Shown here piece by piece: positions 9,124 to 17,622 of a DNA stretch of 48,378 nucleotides; the first letter of the stretch is position 1, and the number at the start of each line of letters is the position of its first letter. The stretch comes from an uncultured Eubacteriales bacterium (GTDB taxonomy: Bacteria > Bacillota > Clostridia > Oscillospirales > CAG-272). Where the stretch lies: positions 1 through 48,378 of the forward strand of contig CAKRSS010000009.1 of assembly GCA_934401725.1 (NCBI GenBank), written 5' to 3'. The translations under genes and the position numbers were made by a program. Under the pieces are notes generated by a model. That model was not told the origin of the DNA. It saw nothing but the letters and a program-made list of their open reading frames with translations, and ran no database searches.

Positions 9124-11571
9124 ATGAACCTTAACGAAAACGAAACGCCCGGATGCGAGCGCATCCGGGCGGAGATAGAAGCAAAGCTTTTGCGTCATTT
9201 CGGCACCGATCCCGCCGACGCTACGCATGAGCAGCTCTACAAAGCCACGGCGCTGACAGTCAAGGACATACTGACCGAGAAGCGCGCCGAGTACAAAAAA
9301 CAGGTCAACGCCGACGGCGCGCGCCGGGTTTACTATATGAGCATTGAGTTTCTGCTTGGTCGGTCGCTCAAGAACAGCCTGTGCAACCTGGGGCTTGACA
9401 AGGAATACGCCCGCGCGCTGAGCTCTATGGGCGTCTCGCTCGAGGAGCTTTACGAGTGCGAGCCCGACGCGGGTCTCGGAAACGGGGGTCTCGGACGCCT
9501 GGCGGCCTGCTTTCTCGACTCGCTGTCCTCGCTTGATTACCCGGCAACCGGCTTTTCGATATGCTATGAGTACGGCCTGTTCCGTCAGAAGATAATCGAC
9601 GGCATACAGGTCGAGCTGCCCGACATATGGCTTCCGGGCGGCGAGGTTTGGCTGATCCCGCGCACTGACCGCATTTTCCACGTCCGTTTCGGCGGCCACG
9701 TCAAGGAAAACTGGCAGTCCGGCCACCTCGAGATAACCTACGAAAACTGCGATGAGGTCGAGGCGGTGCCCTACGACATGATGATCTCGGGCGCTGACTG
9801 CGACGCGGTGTCGCAGCTTCGTCTGTGGCGCGCGCGCGACATTCAGAACTTCAACATGGGGCTGTTTACGCAGGGACAGTACGTCCGTGCGCTCGAGGAG
9901 AGCAACCGGGCGGACATTATATCCAAGGTGCTCTATCCCTCGGACGAGCACACCGAGGGCAAGCTGCTGCGGCTGACACAGCAGTATTTTCTTGTCTCGG
10001 CGTCGATACAGAGCATAATCCGCGATCATATCGCTGTTTACCGCACGCTCGACAATCTGCCGGATAAGGTCGCCATCCACATCAACGATACGCACCCCGC
10101 GCTCTGCATTCCCGAGCTTATGCGTATCCTTATCGACGATTACCGCTTCAACTGGGATAAGGCGTGGAACTTCGTGACGCGCATAGTGTCCTACACCAAT
10201 CACACCGTCATGCCCGAGGCGCTCGAATGCTGGGGCGAGGACGTCTTCAAGCTCAAGCTGCCGCGTATCTATATGATAGTCAAGGAGATAAACGAGCGCT
10301 TCTGCCGCGAGGCATGGAACGTTTTCCCCGGCAACTGGGATCGCATCTCGCGCATGAGCATAATATGCGGCGGGCAGGTGAGAATGGCCAATCTTTCGGT
10401 CGTAGGCTCGCACTCGGTCAACGGCGTGTCCAAGCTGCACTCCGAAATACTCAAAAACAACACCTTCCTCGACTTCTACCGCATGTACCCCGAGCGCTTT
10501 ACCAATGTGACCAACGGTATAGCGCACCGCCGCTGGCTGTGCTACTCCAACCCGCGCCTTGCAGGACTGCTTGACGAGTGCATAGGCTGCGGCTATCGCT
10601 CGCATTCGCAGGAACTGGCCGAATTTGCAAAGTACGCCGACGACGAGAGCGTTCTCTCGCGCCTCGGTGAGATAAAACGGCAGAACAAGGCCGATTTTGC
10701 GGCCGCGCTCGCACGTCACACCGGGCAGATTATCAACCCCGACACCATATTTGACGTTCAGATAAAGCGTCTGCACGAGTACAAGCGTCAGCTGCTCAAC
10801 GCACTCAATATTATCGGCGTCTACCTTGATCTGAAGGACGACCCCGACATGGACATCGAGCCGCAGACCTTCATTTTCGGTGCCAAGGCGGCGCCCGGAT
10901 ACTATATGGCCAAGCAGATAATACGCCTGCTGTATTATCTCGGTCGCGATATAGAGTCACATCACAAAATAAGAGAAAAGCTGCGTGTGGTCTTCCTTGA
11001 AGACTATAATGTGAGCATGGCGGAGGCGCTTGCGCCCGCTGCCGAGGTAAGCGAGCAGATTTCGCTCGCCGGTAAAGAGGCCAGCGGCACGGGCTGCATG
11101 AAGCTCATGATAAACGGCGCGCTCACGCTCGGCACGCTCGATGGCGCGAACGTCGAGATGCAGGCGGCGGCAGGCGAGGACAACATGTATATCTTCGGTC
11201 TGAACAGCCGCGAGGTGGATGAGCTGTGGCTCCGCGGCTACAACGCCGCCGAGTTCTACAACTCCAATCCGAGGCTGCGCCGCATAGTCAACAGTCTTGA
11301 CGCCGGCTTTGCCGGGGAATCCTTCTCCGAGATTGCGGCCTATCTCATCGCCGGGCACGGCATCGCCGACCCGTATATGTGCCTTGCAGATTTTGAGTCC
11401 TACCGTCTCTCGCGCGAGCGCATGCTGAAGGACTACGCCGACAGAACCAAGTGGAACCGCATGTCGCTCCGCAATATCGCCGCCGCAGGGCAGTTCTCGG
11501 CCGACCGCAGTATCGAGGAATACGCGCAGCGCATCTGGGGACTCCAGAAAGTAAAGCTCAAAAAGGATTGA
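9124..11571 (+). CDS. glgP: glycogen/starch phosphorylase
   Basis: Releases glucose-1-phosphate from glycogen ends; GT35, pyridoxal-phosphate enzyme. 815 residues, full length. Visible motifs are YMSIEFLLGRSLKN near residue 61, GNGGLGRLAACF near 118, IHINDTHPALCIPELMR, TNHTVMPEALECW, VTNGIAHRRWL, QIKRLHEYKRQLLN and the PLP-lysine region EASGTGCMKLMINGALTLGT. It is the catabolic partner in an operon otherwise devoted to synthesis, so glycogen turnover is encoded on one transcript. The GH13 gene starts 1 base after its stop. Confidence 0.97.
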   Translation: MNLNENETPGCERIRAEIEAKLLRHFGTDPADATHEQLYKATALTVKDILTEKRAEYKKQVNADGARRVYYMSIEFLLGRSLKNSLCNLGLDKEYARALSSMGVSLEELYECEPDAGLGNGGLGRLAACFLDSLSSLDYPATGFSICYEYGLFRQKIIDGIQVELPDIWLPGGEVWLIPRTDRIFHVRFGGHVKENWQSGHLEITYENCDEVEAVPYDMMISGADCDAVSQLRLWRARDIQNFNMGLFTQGQYVRALEESNRADIISKVLYPSDEHTEGKLLRLTQQYFLVSASIQSIIRDHIAVYRTLDNLPDKVAIHINDTHPALCIPELMRILIDDYRFNWDKAWNFVTRIVSYTNHTVMPEALECWGEDVFKLKLPRIYMIVKEINERFCREAWNVFPGNWDRISRMSIICGGQVRMANLSVVGSHSVNGVSKLHSEILKNNTFLDFYRMYPERFTNVTNGIAHRRWLCYSNPRLAGLLDECIGCGYRSHSQELAEFAKYADDESVLSRLGEIKRQNKADFAAALARHTGQIINPDTIFDVQIKRLHEYKRQLLNALNIIGVYLDLKDDPDMDIEPQTFIFGAKAAPGYYMAKQIIRLLYYLGRDIESHHKIREKLRVVFLEDYNVSMAEALAPAAEVSEQISLAGKEASGTGCMKLMINGALTLGTLDGANVEMQAAAGEDNMYIFGLNSREVDELWLRGYNAAEFYNSNPRLRRIVNSLDAGFAGESFSEIAAYLIAGHGIADPYMCLADFESYRLSRERMLKDYADRTKWNRMSLRNIAAAGQFSADRSIEEYAQRIWGLQKVKLKKD

Positions 11572-11572
11572 A

Positions 11573-13495
11573 ATGCTTCCGAAACTTACTGACGAAATCG
11601 GGGCGGGGGCAGTCCCGTACCTGAAAAAACAACTTTTCGCTCCGGGCGGCGAGGTCACGGACGTGACGCCGCTCGGCGCGTTTCCGGTGACGCACAGGCT
11701 CGGTCTGTGCCTGTGCGTGCCGGTGCGGCTTGGGATTACCGGCGTTACGCTGCGGCTCTGCCGTGACGGCGCGCCGTACGGCGACATTCCGCTCGACATA
11801 TCGGAAAGCCCGCTCGGCGTCGACTGCTATCGCCACACGCTCGAGCTCTCCGAGCTGTGCGTCGGCCGCCGCTCAGGGCTTTTTTACTACGAATTTATTC
11901 TGCACCGCGGTCGCGAGACGCTTTTCTCCGACACGGTCAACAATGTGGATATGACACTGTCCGGCGAGACGTCCGGACGTTTTATGCTGCTGGTCTACGA
12001 GGAGGACTTTGACGTTCCGCGCTGGCTCGGCAGCAATATTATATATCACATATTCGTAGACAGGTTTGGTAAGACGGGGCACAATTTATTTGTTCGTGAT
12101 GACGCTGTGCTCAACCCGGACTGGGATGGAGGCATTCCTTCCTACGCCGAGGTGCCGGGCGGGGACGTCGCAAACAACGACTTTTTCGGCGGCACGCTCG
12201 ACGGCGTCGTCGAGCGGCTTGATTATCTCGCCTCGCTCGGCGTCGGGACGCTGTACCTGAGCCCGATATTCGATGCGTATTCAAACCACAAATACGACAC
12301 CGGAGATTACGAGCACGTCGACGCCATGTTCGGCGGTGACGCCGCGCTTGACCGGCTGCTCGCAGCCGCGGCAGAGCGGGGAATGCACGTCATACTCGAC
12401 GGCGTCTTCAACCACACCGGCGACGACAGCCGCTACTTCAATCGGTACGGGCGCTACGCCGACGTCGGCGCGTATCAGTCGGTGGCGTCGCCATATTTCA
12501 AGTGGTACAACTTCCGCGAGTACCCCGACAGCTACGAATGCTGGTGGAACATACGCATTCTGCCGCGCCTGCGTCAGGACAACCCCGACTGCCGCCGCTA
12601 TTTTACCGGCGACGACGGCATCGGCGCGCGCTACATGCGGCGCGGCGTCAGCGGCTGGCGTCTCGACGTTGCGGACGAGCTCAACGACGATTTTCTCGAC
12701 GAGTTCCGCGCGAGCGTCAAGCGGGCGTCGTGCGGCGAGGGGATAATTATCGGCGAGGTGTGGGAAAATGCCGCCGATAAAATGTCGTACGGACAGCGCC
12801 GCCGCTATTTGCAGGGACGGCAGCTGGACAGCGTCATGAATTATCCCGTGCGCAATGCGATAATAGATTTCATTCTGCGCGGCGACGGCAGACTGCTCTA
12901 CGGCACGCTGACTGCAATCTACGCCTCCTACCCGCCGCAGGTCAGTCACAGTCTGATGAACCTGCTCGGCACGCACGACACGGAGCGCATACTCACCGTC
13001 CTCGCCGACGCCGGGACGGACATGATGTCAAACGCAGAGCTGGCGGCCTTCCGGCTCTCCCCGCAGCAGCGCGAGTCGGCCAAAAGGCGGCTGATGCTGG
13101 CATCGACGATACAGTACACAATATACGGCACGCCGTCGCTGTATTACGGCGACGAGGCCGGCATGGAGGGCGGACGGGACCCGTTCTGCCGTATGCCGTT
13201 TCCATGGGGACGCGAGGATGCCGAGCTCACGGCGCACTACCGTAAGCTCGGTCAGATACGGCGCGAGCCGGTTTACAGCTGGGGAGACTTCCGTGTGCTT
13301 GAACACGGCGACGGCGTCATCGCCTTCGAGCGCACGCGTGCCGGCGAGCGCATAGTGACGGCCGCGAACTGCTCGGATACGCCGCACCTGTTTGAAGGCA
13401 TGACACAAAGCTATAAAGACCTGCTCACAGAAGACGAATATTCCGGAAATGTGACGCTCGAGCCCATGAGAGCGGCAGTGTTAAAGGAGATATAA
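11573..13495 (+). CDS. cytoplasmic GH13 alpha-glucosidase/neopullulanase-type enzyme
   Basis: 640 residues without a signal peptide. An N-terminal beta domain (residues 1 to about 150, CBM34-like by position) precedes a GH13 barrel with HIFVDRFGKTG, YLSPIFDAYSNHKYDTGDY, VILDGVFNHTGDD, the nucleophile Asp in GWRLDVADELN, the acid Glu in IIGEVWENA and MNLLGTHDTERIL. The order and the N-terminal domain resemble neopullulanase/cyclomaltodextrinase enzymes. In this operon it most likely trims or debranches glycogen or the limit dextrin left by GlgP, a task done by GlgX elsewhere; exact specificity cannot be read from sequence. AAAGGA overlapping the end of glgP serves as ribosome binding site. Confidence 0.88.
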   Translation: MLPKLTDEIGAGAVPYLKKQLFAPGGEVTDVTPLGAFPVTHRLGLCLCVPVRLGITGVTLRLCRDGAPYGDIPLDISESPLGVDCYRHTLELSELCVGRRSGLFYYEFILHRGRETLFSDTVNNVDMTLSGETSGRFMLLVYEEDFDVPRWLGSNIIYHIFVDRFGKTGHNLFVRDDAVLNPDWDGGIPSYAEVPGGDVANNDFFGGTLDGVVERLDYLASLGVGTLYLSPIFDAYSNHKYDTGDYEHVDAMFGGDAALDRLLAAAAERGMHVILDGVFNHTGDDSRYFNRYGRYADVGAYQSVASPYFKWYNFREYPDSYECWWNIRILPRLRQDNPDCRRYFTGDDGIGARYMRRGVSGWRLDVADELNDDFLDEFRASVKRASCGEGIIIGEVWENAADKMSYGQRRRYLQGRQLDSVMNYPVRNAIIDFILRGDGRLLYGTLTAIYASYPPQVSHSLMNLLGTHDTERILTVLADAGTDMMSNAELAAFRLSPQQRESAKRRLMLASTIQYTIYGTPSLYYGDEAGMEGGRDPFCRMPFPWGREDAELTAHYRKLGQIRREPVYSWGDFRVLEHGDGVIAFERTRAGERIVTAANCSDTPHLFEGMTQSYKDLLTEDEYSGNVTLEPMRAAVLKEI

Positions 13496-13496
13496 A

Positions 13497-13838
13497 ATGT
13501 TCAAAAAGGTTTTTTCGTTTTGGACAAAGTCCAAAAATCCCGACAGCCCGCGCTATCGTTATGACATGGCCAAACGCATATGCGGGCATCATGTCAAGTA
13601 CGTGACCGAGCGTCACGGCGACGACCCCGAGGAGGTTATCGGCAAGGATGGCGCGCTCAACATACGCGACGACGAGCTGCTGGTCTTCGCCTCGTCGGAC
13701 ATACTTATGCGCTGCAAAATAGAGCAGATGCAGGCATGGGAGCTGTTAAGCCACGACGGCGTGGTCATCACCGCACCCGACCTCGAGCACGGCGGCGTCG
13801 AGCGCACGATAATTGTACATTACGTTTATTACAGGTAA
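13497..13838 (+). CDS. hypothetical protein at the end of the glycogen operon
   Basis: 113 residues, not assigned to a family by me. The N-terminus is basic (MFKKVFSFWTKSKNP), there is no signal peptide or membrane helix, and the second half (ELLVFASSDILMRCKIEQMQAWELLSH is part of it) looks like a small mixed alpha/beta domain ending VERTIIVHYVYYR. A very good AAAGGAG site precedes the ATG and the gap to the GH13 stop is 1 base, with a strong terminator after it, so it is a genuine last member of the operon. Its position suggests a role in glycogen metabolism or its control, which is inference only. Confidence 0.8.
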   Translation: MFKKVFSFWTKSKNPDSPRYRYDMAKRICGHHVKYVTERHGDDPEEVIGKDGALNIRDDELLVFASSDILMRCKIEQMQAWELLSHDGVVITAPDLEHGGVERTIIVHYVYYR

Positions 13839-13849
13839 AAAAGCACGTA

Positions 13850-13895
13850 AAAGCTCACGAAACGACAGATCTTAAGTCGTTTGCGTGAGCTTTTT
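13850..13895 (+). terminator. intrinsic terminator of the glycogen operon
   Basis: GCTCACG (13853-13859) pairs with CGTGAGC (13884-13890), extended inside by AACGAC/GTCGTT, and is followed by five T. Confidence 0.88.
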
Positions 13896-13956
13896 GCTTT
13901 TTGTGAGCCAACGTGCGCGCGTCTCGCGAAAAATGCGGGTGGCTGCGTGAATTTGC

Positions 13957-13985
13957 TTGTTTTGAGTACGGTTTTGTGCTATAAT
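13957..13985 (+). promoter_or_regulatory. promoter of the GH127-like gene
   Basis: TTGTTT (13957-13962), 17-base spacer, TATAAT (13980-13985). The -10 box covers the possible upstream ATG at 13984, so that codon cannot be in the mRNA. Confidence 0.72.
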
Positions 13986-14061
13986 GAAAGCAGAAAACGG
14001 GGCGTCCGGGGCCTGTGCCCGCGCGGACGCGGAAATGCACGATTTTATGAAAGGTATTGAT

Positions 14062-16179
14062 ATGTACACTTCACAAAGCAGTTTTGAGCACAACACCCCC
14101 GAGTCCGACAGGCTGTTTCCCGTCGTGGGGCGCGCGGCGTTCGGCGGAGTTTTGGCCGAGGCAGTTGATTTTATATGCCGCGAGCAGCTCATGAGGCCTG
14201 AGCTGTGGCACGAGTTTGTGAGTCAGTTCACCTTCTGCCCGGACGATGAGAACAACGGCTGGCGCTGCGAGTACTGGGGCAAAATGATGCGCGGCGCGGC
14301 GTTTGTCTACGCCTACACCCGCGACGAGGCGCTATATCGCGTGCTCGAGGACAGCATCCGCGAAATGCTCGCGACGGAGGACAGCCTAGGGCGCATTTCG
14401 ACGTACAGCCCCGCGGCTGAGTTCGCTGGTTGGGACATGTGGGGGCGTAAGTACGTCTTGCTCGGTATGCAGTATTTCTGCGAGGTGTGCCGCGACGCCG
14501 AACTGCGTGAGCTTCTTGTGGCCTCGATGCGCCGCCAGGCGGACTATATTGTCGGGCACATAGGAGAGGACAAGCTCGCCATCGACAAGACCAGCAACTT
14601 CTGGCTCGGCCTCAACTCAATGTCGATACTCGAGCCGTTTGTGAGGCTTTACAACATCACAAATGAGAAGAAATATCTCGATTTTGCGTCGTACATAGTG
14701 AATGTGGGCATGCACGGCGAGGCCTGCGTCTTTAGGCTTGCCGCCGAGGACAGACTGCTCCCGCACGAGTACCCTGCGACAAAGGCGTATGAGATGATGT
14801 CCTGCTTTGAGGGACTGGCGGAGTATTACCGCGTTGTCGGCGGCGATGTCTACCGCACGGTGCTGCTCAATTTCGGGCGGCGGGTTCTTTCGAGCGAGGT
14901 GTCCGTCATAGGCTGCGCCGGGTGCACGCACGAGCTGTTCGACCACACGGCCTTCTCACAGACCGACGACACCCGAACCGGCATCATGCAGGAGACCTGC
15001 GTCAGCGTCACGCTGATGAAGCTGTGCGGACAGCTTCTGCGCATCTCAGGCGACCCCGGCTACGCCGACTGCATCGAGCGAACGTTTTTCAACGCTTACC
15101 TCGGCTCGTTCAACACGCACCGCCGCCCGTCGCGGCTTGAGGCCAGGGGGCGCTGGCCGCAGACCGAGCGCGTGCTGCCGTTCGACAGCTACACGCCGCT
15201 GCGTCCGGGAGTCCGCGGTGCGAAAATCGGCGGACTTATGCGTATGGAAAACGGCGCGTTTTACGGCTGCTGCGCCTGCATTGCGTCGGCAGGGGCGGGA
15301 ATTTTCCCGCGGGTCAACCTGCTGCGCGGTGCCCGTGGCGTCTATATAAACTTCTATCTGCCCGGAGACGTGACGGCGGAGCTCCCGGAGGGGAGATTTT
15401 CCTACACAATCGAGGGCGATTACCCTTATGGCGGCCGCGTGACGCTGCGCGTGGACGAAGCGCCGGAGAGCGGTGTGCAGCTGTTTCTGCGTATTCCCGC
15501 GTGGAGTCGGTCGACCGTCGTGACAGTAGACGGCGAGCGGCAGTCGGCGGAGAGCGGGTATTTCCGCGTCTGCCGGAGAGCCGAGTGCGGGGACGTGCTC
15601 ACGATTGACTTCGATATGACGACGTACGCCGTGTTCCCGGTTGCGGGTGCGCCGGGGGAGGATAAATACATGGCCTTCCGTCGCGGCGCGATAGTGCTCG
15701 CCGCGGACGCGCGTCTCGGCGAGTCACCGGAGACACCGATTTCGCCGGAGATGGCCGCCTCACCGGAGACGCTGATTTCGCGGGAGATGGCCGCCTCACC
15801 GGAGACACTGATTTCGCAGGAGATGCCCGCCTCGCCTGAGACGCTGATTTCGCGGGAGAGGGCCGCCTCACCTGAGACACTGATTTCGCGGGAGATGGCC
15901 GCCTCACCTAAGACGCTGATTCCGCAGGAGATGCCGACCTCGCCGGAGATAGCCGCCTCACAGGCAGCATTCAGGGAGGTTGCTTCCGTCTCATGCTGCG
16001 GCGAAGAGCTGCCGGTGTCGGCCGGGTTGTGCCCGATACCGCCCGAGATACCGGACAGCCGCCTCTGCGTCGGCGTTGCGTGCGCTGACGGGACGGTTCG
16101 CCGTCTTATCGACTGCGCGTCGGCGGGCAAAACATATGATGCCGACTCGGAAATGGCCGTCTGGCTACCACGAGCGTGA
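14062..16179 (+). CDS. GH127-like (beta-L-arabinofuranosidase family) protein with internal repeat insert
   Basis: 705 residues from ATG 14062; an upstream in-frame ATG at 13984 lies in the promoter -10 box. An (alpha/alpha) barrel runs through residues 1 to about 430 (EYWGKMMRGAAF, DKTSNFWLGLNSMS, FEGLAEYYR) and is followed by beta-sandwich domains. E311 in QETCVSV and C403-C404 in FYGCCACIAS match the metal/thiol site positions of GH127 enzymes, where Glu and Cys ligate zinc and a Cys is the nucleophile. No signal peptide, so the substrate would be an imported oligosaccharide. Between residues 555 and about 633 sits a stretch of six 12-residue repeats (see repeat entry), foreign to the family. 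The family includes many members of unproven specificity, so arabinofuranosidase activity is not assured. Confidence 0.82.
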   Translation: MYTSQSSFEHNTPESDRLFPVVGRAAFGGVLAEAVDFICREQLMRPELWHEFVSQFTFCPDDENNGWRCEYWGKMMRGAAFVYAYTRDEALYRVLEDSIREMLATEDSLGRISTYSPAAEFAGWDMWGRKYVLLGMQYFCEVCRDAELRELLVASMRRQADYIVGHIGEDKLAIDKTSNFWLGLNSMSILEPFVRLYNITNEKKYLDFASYIVNVGMHGEACVFRLAAEDRLLPHEYPATKAYEMMSCFEGLAEYYRVVGGDVYRTVLLNFGRRVLSSEVSVIGCAGCTHELFDHTAFSQTDDTRTGIMQETCVSVTLMKLCGQLLRISGDPGYADCIERTFFNAYLGSFNTHRRPSRLEARGRWPQTERVLPFDSYTPLRPGVRGAKIGGLMRMENGAFYGCCACIASAGAGIFPRVNLLRGARGVYINFYLPGDVTAELPEGRFSYTIEGDYPYGGRVTLRVDEAPESGVQLFLRIPAWSRSTVVTVDGERQSAESGYFRVCRRAECGDVLTIDFDMTTYAVFPVAGAPGEDKYMAFRRGAIVLAADARLGESPETPISPEMAASPETLISREMAASPETLISQEMPASPETLISRERAASPETLISREMAASPKTLIPQEMPTSPEIAASQAAFREVASVSCCGEELPVSAGLCPIPPEIPDSRLCVGVACADGTVRRLIDCASAGKTYDADSEMAVWLPRA
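15724..15960 (+). repeat. in-frame 36-bp minisatellite in the GH127-like gene
   Basis: Six consecutive 36-base units start at 15724, 15760, 15796, 15832, 15868 and 15904, followed by a shortened seventh. The consensus peptide per unit is SPETLISREMAA with changes such as SPETLISQEMPA. All units keep the frame, and differences are mostly at third positions or single residues, so the array is not brand-new. Confidence 0.93.
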
Positions 16180-16231
16180 CTTGCATCACAAATCGACAAA
16201 TTGCAACATATAAAAGATTGAGTTTTTTGAA

Positions 16232-16804
16232 ATGATAACAGCCATAAAATCGATATTCAAACTGCGCTCGCAGCGCAGGGGCGTACACCGTCCTCAGCTT
16301 GACGGGGAGGGGCGCGCCATAATCCCAATGACTGTCCGCGACGACAGCAGCTTTCTGTCGCCCTATTCGGTGACTAACGAGGAAGTTGTGGACGCCGACG
16401 TGGCCGAGTTTATCGAGCGCACGGCGAGCGCCGTGCCGCCTAAAATGCCGCTGGCTCTGCACGTCCGTAGCCGCTGCATCGACCCGTCCGAGCAGGAGCT
16501 CTACCGCGCGGCGCTGCGGCAGTATTTCCGGCTCAAGTCCATCGCCAACCTGCGCGAGATCCGGCGCAATGTCGTGCTTGCGACTATCATGACGATAGTT
16601 GGAGTCCTGGCGCTCGGCGGGATGTTCCTCGCGGAGAGCTCGGGCGTCCGTCAGATATGGATCGAGTGCATCGACATTTTCGCGTGGGTTTTTATCTGGG
16701 AAGCGGTTGATCTGCTGTTCATCGAGGGCGGACGCCTGCGCCTCGAGGGGCAGCGGCTTGAGTCGCTGATGAACATGAAGGTCGGCTACTACGAGCTCGA
16801 CTGA
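16232..16804 (+). CDS. hypothetical membrane protein
   Basis: 190 residues, unknown function. The N-terminal 105 residues are soluble and basic (MITAIKSIFKLRSQRRG), with SPYSVTNEEVVDADVAEF resembling a short conserved motif. Two hydrophobic segments follow, at about 115-135 (VVLATIMTIVGVLALGGMF) and 145-165 (CIDIFAWVFIWEAVDLLFI), then a cytoplasmic tail. The ribosome binding site before the ATG is weak (GAG only), so the start is less certain than elsewhere. It follows the GH127-like gene by 52 bases with no terminator and precedes the sirtuin by 12, suggesting one transcript. Confidence 0.72.
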   Translation: MITAIKSIFKLRSQRRGVHRPQLDGEGRAIIPMTVRDDSSFLSPYSVTNEEVVDADVAEFIERTASAVPPKMPLALHVRSRCIDPSEQELYRAALRQYFRLKSIANLREIRRNVVLATIMTIVGVLALGGMFLAESSGVRQIWIECIDIFAWVFIWEAVDLLFIEGGRLRLEGQRLESLMNMKVGYYELD

Positions 16805-16816
16805 CGGGAGGCAGAG

Positions 16817-17548
16817 ATGGAATATCACGAATTTGCCGACATGATACGCGAAAGTCGGCATATCGTCTTTTTCGGAGGGGCGGGCGTGTCGACCGAGAGC
16901 GGCCTCAAGGATTACCGCAGCCCGGACGGCATATACAAGACCGCCATGACCTACGGTGCGCCGCCCGAGGAGCTGCTCAGTCACGATTGCTTTATGCACG
17001 ACCCGCAGCTTTTCTACCGCTTTTACCGTGACTATTTTATGACGCACGCCGAGCCGAACGCAACGCACCGCGCGCTGGCGCGCCTCGAGCAGCTTGGATA
17101 CGACGTCACCATAGTGACGCAGAACATCGACGGACTGCACCAGGTCGCAGGGAGTAGCAAGGTCTACGAGCTGCACGGCACGACATCCCGGCTCGAGTGC
17201 CCGCTCTGCGGCAGGCAGTACGGGAGGGACCTTCTCGAGCGCATCGACGGCGTGCCCTACTGCGTCTGTGGCGCGCCCGTAAAGCCGCACGTCGTGTTGT
17301 ACGGCGAGCAACTGGACGGGGGCGTCGTCACGGGGGCGCTCCGGGCAATCTCGGACGCCGACCTGCTTATCATAGGCGGGACGTCGCTCGCGGTTCAGCC
17401 CGCGGCGTCGTTTGTGCTGGCGTATCGTGGGAGCAACATTGTCATGATAAACAAGCAGCCCACGCAGTACGACCGCATGGCGACGCTCGTGTTTCACGAA
17501 AGACTCGGAGAGGTGTTTCGTGAGGTTATGTGCGAGATAGATATCTGA
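16817..17548 (+). CDS. cobB: NAD-dependent protein deacylase, Sir2 family
   Basis: 243 residues. The Rossmann signature is GGAGVSTESGLKDYRS (near 20-35), TQNIDGLHQVAG carries the NAD-ribose Asn/Asp pair, and ELHGT holds the catalytic His. A four-cysteine zinc ribbon is present (CPLC and CVCG), and GGTSLAVQPAASF is the second nucleotide loop. All active-site residues are intact, so it should remove acyl groups from lysines using NAD+. The Arg/Tyr pair that marks desuccinylases was not identified with certainty. GGGAGG sits ahead of the ATG. Last gene before a bidirectional terminator. Confidence 0.93.
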   Translation: MEYHEFADMIRESRHIVFFGGAGVSTESGLKDYRSPDGIYKTAMTYGAPPEELLSHDCFMHDPQLFYRFYRDYFMTHAEPNATHRALARLEQLGYDVTIVTQNIDGLHQVAGSSKVYELHGTTSRLECPLCGRQYGRDLLERIDGVPYCVCGAPVKPHVVLYGEQLDGGVVTGALRAISDADLLIIGGTSLAVQPAASFVLAYRGSNIVMINKQPTQYDRMATLVFHERLGEVFREVMCEIDI

Positions 17549-17549
17549 A

Positions 17550-17593
17550 AAAAGCCACAGACCGGCAATCATGTGATTGTCGGTCTGTGACTT
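17550..17593. terminator. bidirectional terminator between cobB and the solute-binding protein gene
   Basis: Arms of 16 bases (17556-17571 and 17574-17589, one G-T pair) around a 2-base loop. On the minus strand the hairpin runs into a six-T stretch; on the plus strand the tract is weaker. Confidence 0.85.
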
Positions 17594-17622
17594 TGTGCGT
17601 CTCAAATCGAGAATTTGTGCAA

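Noticed and set aside
8581..10776. 731-codon open frame on the minus strand across glgA and glgP
   Set aside because: It is antisense to two complete enzymes with all motifs; high GC third positions produce long antisense frames. No ribosome site and low-complexity product.
13984..14061. Upstream ATG for the GH127-like gene
   Set aside because: It lies inside the TATAAT -10 box (13980-13985), so it is not transcribed.
15426..16199. Minus-strand frame through the minisatellite (SGEAAISREI repeats)
   Set aside because: A 36-base repeat is open in several frames by construction; only the plus-strand frame is joined to a known enzyme fold.
16106..17605. 499-codon minus-strand frame over the sirtuin and membrane protein genes
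   Set aside because: Sirtuin motifs on the plus strand are complete; the frame is a composition artefact.
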